A stretch of DNA of 64,000 nucleotides. Source: CAZEAN01 sp964510225 (GTDB lineage: Bacteria > Planctomycetota > Planctomycetia > Isosphaerales > Isosphaeraceae). Where the stretch lies: assembly GCA_964510225.1 (NCBI GenBank), contig CAZEAN010000008.1, forward strand, positions 1 to 64,000. Direction: 5' to 3'. Numbering within the stretch: position 1 is the stretch's first letter; every line of letters starts with the position of its first letter. Below are positions 26,339 to 37,689 of this stretch, piece by piece. Both the position numbers and the translations under genes were made by a program. The notes beneath the pieces were generated by a model that did not search any database, was not told the origin of the DNA, and was given only the letters and a program-made list of their open reading frames with translations.

Positions 26339-27112
26339 CTATAGCATCGCGGTGTAACCACCGTCGACCGGGATCGCGGTTCCCGTGACATAATCACTCG
26401 CGGAACTGGCGAGCCAGATGGCCGTCCCGGCCATATCTTCGGCATCGGCCCAGCGACCGGTCGGAATCCGGGCGAGAACCCGATCATGGAGCCCACCGAT
26501 TTCGTCGCGGGCTTTTCGAGTCAACTCGGTGTCAAACCAACCCGGGAGGATGGCGTTGCATTGGATCTGATCGGGAGCCCACGCGAGCGCTTGGCTCTTG
26601 GTAAGCTGGACAATCCCACCCTTACTCGTCGCATAAGCCGGCGCAAACCCGGATCCAAAAATCGACGTCATACTTCCGATGTTGATGATCTTACCGCCAC
26701 CTTGTTCCTTCATCGCCGGGTAAACGCTTTTTGAGAGCATAAACGCACTGGTCAAGTTAACGTTCATCACCTCGTGCCATTGCTCAACGCTCATCTCATG
26801 TGGTGGAACGCGGATGTTGATTCCGGCGTTATTGACCAAGATATCAATCCGACCGAGTCGTTCCAAGACGTCGGAGGCAATCCGGTTGCATTCTGACTCC
26901 ACAGACACGTCCGCCACAATCGGGATCACGTCTGGTCCAAGCTGGTCGTTGAGCACTGACGCAGCGGTCTTCGTCTTTTCCGCGTTTCGCCCCACGAGTG
27001 CCAACGACGCGCCGGAATGACCCAGTCCCGCGGCGATTCCGAGACCGATGCCGCCATTACCACCTGTGACGATGGCAACTCGTCCGGTCAGGTCAAACAA
27101 CTTCGTGCCCAT
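26339..27112 (-). CDS. SDR-family oxidoreductase (KduD/gluconate-dehydrogenase-like)
   Basis: 257-aa short-chain dehydrogenase. The Rossmann nucleotide site TGGNGGIG is at residues 16-23, NNAG at 94-97, and the catalytic Ser147, Tyr160 and Lys164 (YATSK) are intact. DVSVESE suits NAD or NADP binding. It resembles KduD-type sugar-acid reductases and fabG-like enzymes. The ATG at 27112 begins MGTKLFDLTG, the family start; longer frames add an unlikely 61-residue extension. It is divergent from the M29 aminopeptidase gene. The exact substrate cannot be told. Confidence 0.9.
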   Translation of the reverse strand: MGTKLFDLTGRVAIVTGGNGGIGLGIAAGLGHSGASLALVGRNAEKTKTAASVLNDQLGPDVIPIVADVSVESECNRIASDVLERLGRIDILVNNAGINIRVPPHEMSVEQWHEVMNVNLTSAFMLSKSVYPAMKEQGGGKIINIGSMTSIFGSGFAPAYATSKGGIVQLTKSQALAWAPDQIQCNAILPGWFDTELTRKARDEIGGLHDRVLARIPTGRWADAEDMAGTAIWLASSASDYVTGTAIPVDGGYTAML

Positions 27113-27304
27113 CGTGCTCAACTCCGGTTGATGTACTGTTGGACTTGCTCTCGGGAAAGATCCGACGTTCAAAACTGGGGCCACGGTCGTCTGATGGCGC
27201 TCGTCGGGATAAGCTAATAGAATCTGCCGATCGGTCGCAATGACCCGGATCGTTCTGATCTTTTTGGATCGCCCCATTCTAGAACAAGAACTCACGAGGC
27301 AACC

Positions 27305-28420
27305 ATGGCTGATCCGCGCTCGGAGACGCTAGCCGAGACGATCATTCAACACTCCGTTCGGCTTCAGGAACGCGAGACGCTCTTGATCGAGTGCTTCGAT
27401 CTCGAAGACGAATCGCTCGTCCAACAGTTGATCCGAAAAGCCGAACAACGCGGGGCAACGGTTCTACTCGACCTCAAGCGACTCACTTTGGTCCGTGAGT
27501 TACTCCTCCGAGCCACGGAAGAGATGCTCGATTGCTGGGCAGCAGTTGAATCCGCACGGATGGAGCTGGTTGACGCTTACGTCGCACTCCGAGGCTCTCG
27601 AAATAGCAGCGAACTCGCCGACGTTCCGGCAGAACGGATGAACCTGTACAACGAGCGATTCCTCAAACCCGTCCACTTCGATCGGAGAATCAAGAAAACG
27701 CGCTGGTGTGTACTTAGGCTTCCGAACTACGCGATGGCTCAGCAGGCCAGGATGAGCTTCGATGCGTTTCAGGATTTTTACTACAGCGCCTGCAATGTGG
27801 ATTACGGTCGGCTCGGGAGAGCACTCCAGCCGTTGGCCGAGCTTATGGAACGTACCTCAGAAGTCCGGATCGAGGGCCCCGGTACGGACCTTCAATTTTC
27901 GATCGCAGGGATAAATGTGGTTCCCTGTGCCGGCGAAATGAACATCCCTGATGGCGAGGTCTTTACGGCACCACTCCGAGAATCGGTCCACGGGACCATC
28001 CGCTTCAACACCCCGACCCTCTACCAAGGTGCAGGATTCGAAAACATCACGCTACGGTTCGAGGACGGAAGAATTATCGATGCATCCTGTGAATCCGGCG
28101 ATCGGGAGCGACTAAAGCGAATCTTTCAAGCCGACGAAGGAGCGTCCTTCATCGGTGAATGGTCACTTGGTTGTAATCCAAAAATAAAGAAACCGATGTG
28201 TGACATTCTCTTTGATGAAAAGATCGCCGGGAGCTTCCACCTCACTCCTGGGAACGCTTACGACGAAGCGGATAACGGGAACCGCTCTCGGATCCATTGG
28301 GATCTCGTTCAAATTCAGACACCCGAGTTCGGCGGTGGGACCATAACGTTTGATGGTAAGCCGATTCGGGTCGATGGACGCTTTCTCGATCCAGCACTTA
28401 GCCCACTCGACCCGGACTAA
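27305..28420 (+). CDS. M29-family aminopeptidase
   Basis: 371-aa cytoplasmic metallo-aminopeptidase of the AmpS/PepS family, which trims N-terminal residues from peptides with a two-metal centre. The likely metal ligands are all visible: E211 and E218 in GEMNIPDGEVF, E285 in IGEWSLG, H312 in GSFHLTPG, and H331 and D333 in IHWDLV. The N-terminal half is the regulatory alpha/beta domain (ERETLLIECFD). The length is slightly below the usual 400-410. The ATG at 27305 has a weak signal (GAGGCAACC). It diverges from the SDR gene; no functional link is evident. Confidence 0.9.
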   Translation: MADPRSETLAETIIQHSVRLQERETLLIECFDLEDESLVQQLIRKAEQRGATVLLDLKRLTLVRELLLRATEEMLDCWAAVESARMELVDAYVALRGSRNSSELADVPAERMNLYNERFLKPVHFDRRIKKTRWCVLRLPNYAMAQQARMSFDAFQDFYYSACNVDYGRLGRALQPLAELMERTSEVRIEGPGTDLQFSIAGINVVPCAGEMNIPDGEVFTAPLRESVHGTIRFNTPTLYQGAGFENITLRFEDGRIIDASCESGDRERLKRIFQADEGASFIGEWSLGCNPKIKKPMCDILFDEKIAGSFHLTPGNAYDEADNGNRSRIHWDLVQIQTPEFGGGTITFDGKPIRVDGRFLDPALSPLDPD

Positions 28421-28517
28421 ATCATCGGAAGAATCTAATGATCATCGAGGGTGAGACCTGACTCCGGCGTCAATGCCGAAGCCAGGGCGATCTCTTTGCA
28501 TTGACTAATCGTTCGAG

Positions 28518-31500
28518 TCAGGAATCGAGTGCCGAGCCAACCGGATCCTCAAGGAGTGCGTCGATCGCCGCCGGGATCAGCTCTGTGATAAAGAACGGCG
28601 GTGTTGAGAGATTGACGATCACGTTGCCAGCCGGAGTCGTGATCCCAGTGAGGGAGGCGATCACGGTGATGCCGTCACCCAAAGGACCTGGCGGATTCAC
28701 GACGGAACCGGAGAGCACCGAGACACCTGGGATCGGATTGAGGACCTCAACGGAGACAGATCCAGTCTGAAGGTTCTGGACTAATTCGAGCGTGCCACCG
28801 CCTTGGAGGATCAGCTGGACACGATCTCCATTGATATCGACATACGATTCGGAGTTCGACCGACGGAGTGTCGTGATATAGAAACCACCTGCAACTCCAT
28901 CGCCGTCGCCATCAAGGAAGTTACCCCCGGCATCGCGGATTGCAAACGCTTCCGTTACGCCGTCGATCGCGAACGCAAAGGTCGTTCCTTGATTCAACGC
29001 CGTAGTCGTCACCATGGCAACGGTCAGCGTCGCAGGATTGTAAGAGATATCAGCGATGGTCTGGGGGACGTCATCGGGGGTACCAGGAATCTGGTCGACG
29101 CCCGCCGAGACGATGGAGTACGCGAATGGGATGATTGCTCCATTCGGATCGATCGGCTCACTGAAGGTCACGGCGAGACCGATCGGATCAACACCTGGTC
29201 CAACAAAGAAGACGTCTACGACAGTTGGTGGGGTCGGGTCAACGTCGCCGTCATTGACAACGACAACTGCCGCATCCGGCATCCCGAGCGTCGCGCCACC
29301 TGTCGGTGGGGTCAAGAAGAGCCCAAAGGCTTCCGTTCCCTCAACAATGTTGTCATCAATGATCGGGATCGTTACTGTCGCGGTTTCTTGACCATCCTCA
29401 AAGACGACAGGGAACGCATCTCGAACGTAGTCCTCCCCGGCGGTCGCATCCCCCGCATCCGGAATCACGAAGAGTGTTACCACGCCTTCCGAACCATTGA
29501 CGCGGTTCAAGGTTGCGGTAATACCACCAGATTCCTCGGTTGTTACAAATTCACCAACTGCGAACTGAATCATCCCCGCCTCAGGCATTGGCGGCGGTGG
29601 AGGGTTGGGGTCGCTCTCATCGTCGACGATCGTGAGGGTCGCCATGCTCGGGTCGCCCAGTGTCGGCCCCTCGGTGATCAAGTCGAGATCGAGGAGGACG
29701 GTTTGATCCCCTTCGAAGGAATCCGTATTGATGATCGGGATCTCGACGAGCGTCGAGGTCTCACCGGGACCAAATGTCACTTCCGTATCCACAGACTCGA
29801 ACCGCTCACCCGATGCCGCGGTTCCGTCCATCGTGGTGAATTGTACGGAGACTGTCCCGGCGCCAGACGAGCGTTGGATGCCGATCTCGGCAGTCATTCC
29901 GGTCTCACTGACCGTGAAGACTGGCGAGGCGAATTGAATGACCTGAGCGGCCGGAGGCGGGGGTGGCTCGTCGTTATCAATGAGCGTTACGAGCGTCGAG
30001 CTTGGCCCTCCCAACGTCGGCTGACTACCGGCATCGGGGTTATTGAGTCGGACTGGATCCGATAGCTCGACTGTGAAGAGCTCATTAGGCTCGTCGATCT
30101 CGTCATCTTTGAGTTCGATCGTCACCAGTTTTGGTACATTGTCGCCGTTTGAGAACAGGAGCTGGAAGTCGATTGGCTCAAAGTCCCCCCCGGCCGTCGC
30201 GGAACCTCCGATGGTCCGGACCGTGACTCCCACCGCCTCGGTAACGCCACCAAAGCGCTCGACTGGAATGTTCGCAAACGCGGTCCCTTCAACAATAGTG
30301 AAAGAAGGAGCACCAAAGCGGAACTGGCCAAAGGGGGAGGTAATTGGGTCGTTGTCGATAATATTCAGTGTTGCTTCGAGCGGTTGGCCAAGAACCCCAC
30401 CCTCCGACGGATCTGAGAGTCGGAGGATCGCCTGTTCGGTTCCTTCGATTGCCGTGTCGTCAACCAGGTCGACGGTGAACGACTTCGTGACTTCACCGAC
30501 CCCGAAGTTCAATGTCCCCGAAATCGGGATGAAGTCAGTTTCCATGGCGGTATCGGCCAGAACTTCGAAGTTCACCGAAACGGGATCATTCCCATTTGAC
30601 CGACTCACCGTAATGGTTGCTGGGCTGCTCTCGACGACGTTGAACTCGTCGGAGAAGAAGGAGAGAACACTGGTCCCTGGCGCTACGAAGGTCGAGAATG
30701 TGTCGGTTGAAGTGTTATTGGAAAGAGAAAGATCGATGACCGATGTTGATACGCTTGCTTGATTGCTTAGCGTACCCACAATAATTGGTCGGATCGTATA
30801 GGAGACGACCGACTCAACACCGAGACCTACCGTTCCCAGATCAAACAAGAGTAGTCCGTTTTCATCAGGAACGACACCGTCCGTTGCACTCACGAATTCG
30901 ACATTTGCAGGGATCTGATCGAAGACCATAACATCGGTTGCCCCAGCGGGGCCGCTGTTCGTGATCGACAGCGAGACGGTCACTTCGTCACCGACGAGGA
31001 CAGGATCTGAAGGGACCGATGTTGTGATAGCGAGATCAACCGTCGGCAAGCTGACGACTTGGACGGACCGGGAGAACTCAGATGTGTCGCCGAGGTTGAT
31101 CTCCGTTGCGGTTGAAGAGACGAATTGTGAGACGTCAAGGTCGGCGTCAAACTGCTCTTCGAATGAAGCGTTCCCATTGTCATCCGTAACGACGACAATC
31201 TCGCGGAGGAAGATTTCCCCTTCCCCGAATCCGGACGGGTCGAGCCCTATGGTGTTGTTCGCAAAGAGCTGAATGAGGTACTCGGTATTCGGTTTACTGT
31301 TGAGCGTCCCGGTAATGACGGAGACACCACCACCCGTCTCAGCGGCCGTGATGACGGGGTAATTCTGTCCGTTGTTGGACGGATTGGTGTCGACGTCATT
31401 AAGGTCGTTCGGCAGAACTTGCTGATTGGAATTGAAGTCGATCCCCAATGAACCATTGGCAAAGATCGAGTTGGAAAGGATCGAATTCTCTTCACTCGAA

Positions 31501-32732
31501 AGGATCAGCGAAACTCCGGCGGCTTCGCCGAAGACATTCGGCTGCGTGAATGCAATAACGTTCCCAGCGCCCGGTCCTGATCCTCCAATAAGAACACCAT
31601 TACTGAAAATCCGGACACCGGCTTCAATATTTCCGAGGGCATTCTGACCGGTGATATCAGTACCAATCAGATTTCCTTGAATGATATTGGGGACCGGCTG
31701 GCCATCGGAATTGTTCAACTGGCCTTGGAGCCCGATCCCAGGACCAGTGTTTCCCGAAATCAGATTTCCTTCGCCGGGATTGGGACCTCCAATGGTGTTC
31801 GAGTTCCCTAACCCAAAGATGCCGCCATCCCCATTCGGAATCGGCCCGTTCCCAAGGGCGTTGGTCCCAATGAAGTTCCCGAATATCTCATTGAGAATTG
31901 AAGAGCCACCGAAAAAGTTGATTCCGTTCCGATCGTTTCCTGAAATCAAGTTCCGGGAGCCCGCACTCGAACCACCGATCGTGTTGCCACCGCCCCCGAA
32001 GAAATCAACTCCGTGGCCGCCGTTGCCGATCCCGATGCTTCCGGTCCGATCCGTGCCGATCCGATTGCCGAGCACAACGTTGTTCGTGGAATCGCCCGGT
32101 TCGAGAGCACTAAAGCGGATACCGTGTGACCCATTTCCGGAAATAATATTCGCGTCGCTTAACGCAGTGCCGCCGATCTGATTGTTACTTGCGAAGTCGA
32201 TTTCAATCCCAACGCCACCGTTACCTTGAGCGATATTCCCGGCCGGATTAAGACCGATCACATTACCGACGATCAGGGTGTTGTCACTCTCGACAACAAT
32301 CCCATCACCATCGAACCGATTGATCGCGAGGCCTCGGATTACAGAGCCATCAGCACTTGAAGCTAATCGGAGGCCGTCCGCAAACGATCCTGCAGACTCT
32401 CCGTTGAGCACGATCTGAGGTACAAAGGTGGTCGGATCAAAACCGGGCTGGGTGGTGCCGTCGATCTCAACCTCATCAATGATCTCAGGGAGTTCCGTGA
32501 GAAGGTTGATTGTCTGGATCCCGCCCCCAGTGATGTTAAATGTAATCTCATCAGGCCCCCCCGATCCGTTGGCCTGACTGATGGCATCCCGGAGTGATCC
32601 CGGGCCACTGTCGGCCGTCGAAGTCACGGCGAAGGTCGCAAGCAATTGACGCGACTCTAGCGGCTCCGTCCGGATGGTGCAGACCTCAGGCCGCCTGCGA
32701 CGGCGGCGGCGATCGAGCGGGCGACCTCTCAT
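28518..32732 (-). CDS. Giant secreted/surface protein with beta-helix, DUF11 and Calx-beta domains
   Basis: About 1,404 aa. The N-terminus is an Arg-rich run (RRRRRRRPEV) and then EPLESRQLLAT, the start typical of exported planctomycete surface proteins, in place of a usual signal peptide. Residues of about 40-500 form a right-handed beta-helix of GN/GG-rich repeats (NTLIVGNVIGLNP-type rungs). Next come a DUF11-like domain (about 560-680), four Calx-beta domains (about 680-1165, each with the GTEQ/EGTEAF and DDN patterns) and an Ig/SbsA-like domain (SEPIDPNGA). No C-terminal anchor or sorting motif is seen. The ATG at 32732 has GGAGAGG in front; 32747 is an alternative. It probably mediates adhesion or is a cell-surface structure. 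Confidence 0.88.
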   Translation of the reverse strand: MRGRPLDRRRRRRRPEVCTIRTEPLESRQLLATFAVTSTADSGPGSLRDAISQANGSGGPDEITFNITGGGIQTINLLTELPEIIDEVEIDGTTQPGFDPTTFVPQIVLNGESAGSFADGLRLASSADGSVIRGLAINRFDGDGIVVESDNTLIVGNVIGLNPAGNIAQGNGGVGIEIDFASNNQIGGTALSDANIISGNGSHGIRFSALEPGDSTNNVVLGNRIGTDRTGSIGIGNGGHGVDFFGGGGNTIGGSSAGSRNLISGNDRNGINFFGGSSILNEIFGNFIGTNALGNGPIPNGDGGIFGLGNSNTIGGPNPGEGNLISGNTGPGIGLQGQLNNSDGQPVPNIIQGNLIGTDITGQNALGNIEAGVRIFSNGVLIGGSGPGAGNVIAFTQPNVFGEAAGVSLILSSEENSILSNSIFANGSLGIDFNSNQQVLPNDLNDVDTNPSNNGQNYPVITAAETGGGVSVITGTLNSKPNTEYLIQLFANNTIGLDPSGFGEGEIFLREIVVVTDDNGNASFEEQFDADLDVSQFVSSTATEINLGDTSEFSRSVQVVSLPTVDLAITTSVPSDPVLVGDEVTVSLSITNSGPAGATDVMVFDQIPANVEFVSATDGVVPDENGLLLFDLGTVGLGVESVVSYTIRPIIVGTLSNQASVSTSVIDLSLSNNTSTDTFSTFVAPGTSVLSFFSDEFNVVESSPATITVSRSNGNDPVSVNFEVLADTAMETDFIPISGTLNFGVGEVTKSFTVDLVDDTAIEGTEQAILRLSDPSEGGVLGQPLEATLNIIDNDPITSPFGQFRFGAPSFTIVEGTAFANIPVERFGGVTEAVGVTVRTIGGSATAGGDFEPIDFQLLFSNGDNVPKLVTIELKDDEIDEPNELFTVELSDPVRLNNPDAGSQPTLGGPSSTLVTLIDNDEPPPPPAAQVIQFASPVFTVSETGMTAEIGIQRSSGAGTVSVQFTTMDGTAASGERFESVDTEVTFGPGETSTLVEIPIINTDSFEGDQTVLLDLDLITEGPTLGDPSMATLTIVDDESDPNPPPPPMPEAGMIQFAVGEFVTTEESGGITATLNRVNGSEGVVTLFVIPDAGDATAGEDYVRDAFPVVFEDGQETATVTIPIIDDNIVEGTEAFGLFLTPPTGGATLGMPDAAVVVVNDGDVDPTPPTVVDVFFVGPGVDPIGLAVTFSEPIDPNGAIIPFAYSIVSAGVDQIPGTPDDVPQTIADISYNPATLTVAMVTTTALNQGTTFAFAIDGVTEAFAIRDAGGNFLDGDGDGVAGGFYITTLRRSNSESYVDINGDRVQLILQGGGTLELVQNLQTGSVSVEVLNPIPGVSVLSGSVVNPPGPLGDGITVIASLTGITTPAGNVIVNLSTPPFFITELIPAAIDALLEDPVGSALDS

Positions 32733-33138
32733 CGTTTTCCTCTCCATATGGACCTATGCTGGTCCTTCGTGAATCGTCCAGTGCATCGTCCCGTAAACAT
32801 ACCCGACGTTCCGAAGGCTGGGCCGGGCTCGATGCCATTCCAAGACAAGTTCGCTGACGGTCATGTCGATTGTCAAGACAATTTGATGCAACCACCCGTG
32901 CAATTGTGCGTTTCGATGAGAGGAGTCGTAGCAATTGGTAGGGTCTCGATCACCTGCGGTTGTGATGAACCTTGGTGGTTGCTCCCGGTGTCGTTGCAAT
33001 TACGATCGGATCGAGATCGGTTGGGTTGACGCCAGAATCGCCGACCGACTAGCCTTACGAGCCAGTGGTTTCCGTAGTAAGATCGTCGATTGCTCGACCC
33101 TCAACGTGACCCCGGATGCAGAAAAAGGGCGTTTCCCA
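32733..33138. other. Gap of about 400 bp between divergent surface protein and aspS genes
   Basis: The aspS frame is open upstream to 32935 but the conserved protein starts at 33139. No strong promoter pair, terminator or RNA element was recognised. Regulation of both the giant surface gene and aspS must lie here. Confidence 0.4.
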
Positions 33139-34893
33139 ATGCTCAAGAGGACAGTGACTTGTGGCGAATTGACCGAAGCCCAAGTGGGCGAGTCGGTGAT
33201 CCTCAATGGTTGGGTCTATGCCTGGAGAGATTTCGGGGGGGTTGTCTTTATTGATCTCCGCGATCGATACGGCCTAACCCAAGTTGTCTTCGAGCCTGAT
33301 CTCGGCGTAGAGCTTCAGCAAAAAGCGCAAGAGTTGCGTAATGAGTTTGTGATCGGCGTCCGGGGGAAGGTCCGGAAGCGGTTGCCCGGCAAGGAGAATC
33401 CGAAACTTCCGACCGGCGGAGTCGAGGTCCAAGCGACGGAGCTGGAGATCTTCAATCCGACCAAGACACCTCCATTCGAACTCGATGGGGAGGCCAACGA
33501 GGAACTCAGACTCAAGCACCGTTACCTCGACCTCCGACGTCCCGAGATGCAGCGGATCCTCGAAATTCGCCACCGACTCTCACAGACGATGCGGAACGTC
33601 ATGAGTAGTCTCGGCTTTTGGGAGATCGAGACGCCGATCCTGGGTCGGAGTACGCCTGAAGGGGCTCGAGACTTTCTGGTTCCGAGCCGGATCCACCCCG
33701 GCCACTACTACGCACTCCCTCAGAGTCCACAGATCTACAAGCAATTGCTCATGGTTTCCGGAATGGAGCGCTATTTTCAGATCGCGCGTTGCTTCCGCGA
33801 CGAAGATCTCCGCGCAAACCGTCAGCCGGAATTCACACAACTTGATGTAGAAATGTCGTTTGTTCAATTTGAGGACGTCATCGCCACTAACGAGACCCTA
33901 GTCAAATCACTTGCCAAAGAGTTCACGGGCGAGGAACTCGAGACTCCCTTGCTCCGGATCGAGTACCACGACGCGATGGAACGGTTTGGGAGCGACAGGC
34001 CCGACCTTCGATTCGGCCTTGAGCTGATCGATCTTGCTGAGGTGGTCAAAGGCTCAGACTTCCGCGTCTTCAAAGATGCGATCGAGCACGGTCGGAGGAT
34101 TCGGGGGATCTGTGCTAAGGGCGAAGCACCAAACCGGAGTCGAAAGGATCTCGATGGATTGACCGCTTTCGTGAACGACTATGGCGCTAAAGGGCTCGTC
34201 TGGCTCAAAGTAGAGCACGAGGCGTTGACAGGTCCTGCCTCGAAATTCTTGTCGACCGAGGTCCAACAGTCTCTCCGCGATGCGTTTCGTGCTGAGGTCG
34301 GCGACTTGATCCTCGTCGTCGCCGATACCGACGAAGTCACCAGTGCATCGCTCGGTGCCCTCCGTGCGCGACTTGGCCGTGAGTTGAAGCTCTACGATCC
34401 CAATGAATTCCATTATTCCTGGGTCATCAAGTTCCCCTTGCTCGGTTGGGACGCCGAAGAAGGGCGTTATGTTGCCGAGCACCATCCGTTCACGATGCCG
34501 CTCCCTGAAGACCTTCACCTTCTCGAAGAGGAACCGATGAAAGTCCGGGCGCAGGCATACGACCTCGTCATTAATGGTGAAGAAGCTGCCGGTGGAACGA
34601 TCCGAGTACACGACCCCGCGATCCAATCGACTATTTTCCGGCATCTCGGCTTGAGTGAAGAGGAAGCAGAAGAGAAGTTCGGCTTCTTGCTCTCTGCCTT
34701 ACGTTACGGAGCGCCTCCCCACGGCGGGATTGCTTACGGACTCGATCGCCTCGTCATGCTTTATTGCGGCCTCGATAACATCCGCGATGTGATCCCCTTC
34801 CCCAAGACAGCCAAAGGAACGGACCTAATGACAGGCGCCCCGGGAACCGTTGAAGATCGACAACTCCGCGATCTCCACATCCGACCGCGTTGA
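33139..34893 (+). CDS. aspS: Aspartyl-tRNA synthetase, bacterial type
   Basis: 584-aa class II synthetase that charges tRNA-Asp (or Asp and Asn if non-discriminating). The N-terminal OB-fold anticodon domain (VILNGWVYAWRDFGGVVFIDLRD) is followed by motif 1 (LRRPEMQRILEIRHRLSQTM), motif 2 (RCFRDEDLRANRQPEFTQLD), a GAD-like insertion (about residues 290-420) and motif 3 (GIAYGLDRLVML). The insertion marks the long bacterial form. MLKRTVTCGEL is the conserved start. It is the gene before the groEL cluster. No asnS is seen, so whether it is discriminating cannot be told. Confidence 0.96.
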   Translation: MLKRTVTCGELTEAQVGESVILNGWVYAWRDFGGVVFIDLRDRYGLTQVVFEPDLGVELQQKAQELRNEFVIGVRGKVRKRLPGKENPKLPTGGVEVQATELEIFNPTKTPPFELDGEANEELRLKHRYLDLRRPEMQRILEIRHRLSQTMRNVMSSLGFWEIETPILGRSTPEGARDFLVPSRIHPGHYYALPQSPQIYKQLLMVSGMERYFQIARCFRDEDLRANRQPEFTQLDVEMSFVQFEDVIATNETLVKSLAKEFTGEELETPLLRIEYHDAMERFGSDRPDLRFGLELIDLAEVVKGSDFRVFKDAIEHGRRIRGICAKGEAPNRSRKDLDGLTAFVNDYGAKGLVWLKVEHEALTGPASKFLSTEVQQSLRDAFRAEVGDLILVVADTDEVTSASLGALRARLGRELKLYDPNEFHYSWVIKFPLLGWDAEEGRYVAEHHPFTMPLPEDLHLLEEEPMKVRAQAYDLVINGEEAAGGTIRVHDPAIQSTIFRHLGLSEEEAEEKFGFLLSALRYGAPPHGGIAYGLDRLVMLYCGLDNIRDVIPFPKTAKGTDLMTGAPGTVEDRQLRDLHIRPR

Positions 34894-35030
34894 CCGAATC
34901 TTCTCGTCGCATCAAATTCCCCCTCAATCACCTCCGCTGGCCTCACTCCCAAAAGTCAGACCGTCGTCACGACATTGCTGCATCTGTTCAAGACCACGTC
35001 CAGCTCGATTGCGACGTGAGCGCGTGATCA

Positions 35031-35076
35031 ATCCCAGAGGAAGAACGAGGGAGTTTCGAGGAGGTTCTCCTGGGAT
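35031..35076 (+). terminator. Bulged hairpin after aspS
   Basis: ATCCCA, GGA and GAAC on the left pair with GTTC, TCC and TGGGAT on the right, making about 13 pairs with two small bulges, 137 bp after the aspS stop. It may end the aspS transcript. Confidence 0.35.
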
Positions 35077-35264
35077 GCACGGCGTTCCTAAAACAAGGCT
35101 GATCGAAGGCAGTGACGACTCAATGGCTCATCACTCTGAAACACACAACGTCCTCGTCGAAATGGCACCTCAATTGAGATTCCTGCCATTCCGGCAGACC
35201 CAATCACTTCCTCCAAAACGGCTTAAGTTGTTTGTTGGTCAGATCTTCGGCGCTCCGTCTTCCT

Positions 35265-35273
35265 TGGTATAAC
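35265..35273 (+). promoter_or_regulatory. Candidate extended -10 promoter of groEL1
   Basis: TGGTATAAC at 35265-35273 fits an extended -10 (TGN then TATAAT, five of six). No good -35 element precedes it. It lies about 150 bp before the groEL1 start. Confidence 0.3.
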
Positions 35274-35420
35274 TCTTGCCATCCAAGATTGCCGGTAATC
35301 GGCGGCTCGCTCCGCTTAAGTTCGATTGCGAGTCCGTCATGATGGCATTGGTACCCGATGTCCCTTGAAAGCGCAACGACGCAATTCGGTACAAACGAGC
35401 GTCGATGGGAGACGAAGACC

Positions 35421-37112
<1,692 letters not shown>

Positions 37113-37175
37113 TCTGCCACACGATCTTGCCTCTTAGGCTCGACTGAGAACCTGCCAAACGCAACATTGACCCAA

Positions 37176-37203
37176 CTCGATCCGTTCCATCCGACGGATC
37201 GAG
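37176..37203 (+). promoter_or_regulatory. Perfect 10-bp inverted repeat between groEL1 and groES
   Basis: CTCGATCCGT (37176-37185) and ACGGATCGAG (37194-37203) pair fully across an 8-base loop, 64 bp after groEL1 and 93 bp before groES. It could be a terminator or RNA-processing hairpin, or a repressor site; no U-run follows. Confidence 0.5.
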
Positions 37204-37295
37204 CCTGACTCTTCAAAGACTCTCCTTCGTTCAACAGACCTGATTACTCGACATCCTTTATCAAATTGACAGAGAAGACTCGGAGATTGACGACG

Positions 37296-37592
37296 ATGGC
37301 AACGACGATCCGACCCCTCGATGACCGCATTGTGATCCAAGAGATCGAAGCTGAAGAAACAACATCGGGCGGGATTGTGCTCCCGGACACCGCCCGAGAA
37401 AAGCCGCAGCGCGGCCGAGTGCTCGCCGTAGGTCCTGGTAAGCTCCTCGACAGCGGCCAACGTGCAGAGATCGGCCTGAAAGCAGGTGACGAGGTTCTCT
37501 TCGGCAAGTATGCCGGGACGGAGCTGAAGGTTGACGGTGAGGAAGTCAAGATCCTCCGCGAGACCGACGTCTTGGCGAAGGTCACCGCCTGA
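37296..37592 (+). CDS. groES: Co-chaperonin GroES
   Basis: 98-aa co-chaperonin that caps the GroEL ring. The family pattern is complete: IRPLDDRIVIQ, then the mobile loop EAEETTSGGIVLPDTAREKP, RGRVLAVGPGKL, KAGDEVLFGKYAGTELKVDGEE and a closing LRETDVLAKV. The ATG at 37296 (MATTIRPLDD) with GGAG 10 bases upstream is chosen over a start at 37266. It lies between the two groEL copies, so a single GroES serves both or has a preference not visible in sequence. Confidence 0.97.
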   Translation: MATTIRPLDDRIVIQEIEAEETTSGGIVLPDTAREKPQRGRVLAVGPGKLLDSGQRAEIGLKAGDEVLFGKYAGTELKVDGEEVKILRETDVLAKVTA

Positions 37593-37609
37593 TCGTAGAC
37601 GCGGTACAG

Positions 37610-37638
37610 TCAGTCGAACACTCACTGAAATCGACTGA
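37610..37638 (+). terminator. Hairpin TCAGTCGA/TCGACTGA after groES
   Basis: Eight perfect pairs with a 13-base loop, 17 bp past groES. A consensus TATAAT follows at 37649-37654, but no clear -35 box, so groEL2 may have its own promoter here. Confidence 0.4.
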
Positions 37639-37648
37639 TCATCACTCC

Positions 37649-37654
37649 TATAAT
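37649..37654 (+). promoter_or_regulatory. TATAAT, possible -10 for groEL2
   Basis: A perfect -10 hexamer lies 36 bp before the groEL2 start. The base run at the expected -35 position (TGAAAT) is poor. Confidence 0.25.
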
Positions 37655-37689
37655 TTATCGATTCCAATCAGCTCTGAGGAGTTTGACCC

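Larger units (their letters stand above)
34894..35420. other. 527-bp gap upstream of groEL1
   Basis: Contains a bulged hairpin at 35031-35076 and a candidate extended -10 promoter at 35265-35273. No CIRCE element (TTAGCACTC-N9-GAGTGCTAA) was found. The 140-codon plus-strand open frame at 34850 is out of frame with, and overlaps the end of, aspS and has no family features. Confidence 0.5.

Noticed and set aside
28803..30065. 420-codon plus-strand open frame
   Set aside because: Lies entirely antisense to the Calx-beta part of the surface protein gene. It has no domain or signal, and its composition is what the reverse of Asp/Gly/Thr-rich codons gives.
32748..33138. T-box or other aminoacyl-tRNA leader before aspS
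   Set aside because: No specifier stem or antiterminator sequence was recognised and T-boxes are not expected in this phylum.
34850..35272. 140-codon plus-strand open frame in the aspS-groEL gap
   Set aside because: Starts out of frame inside aspS, is low in complexity and shows no Shine-Dalgarno signal or motif.
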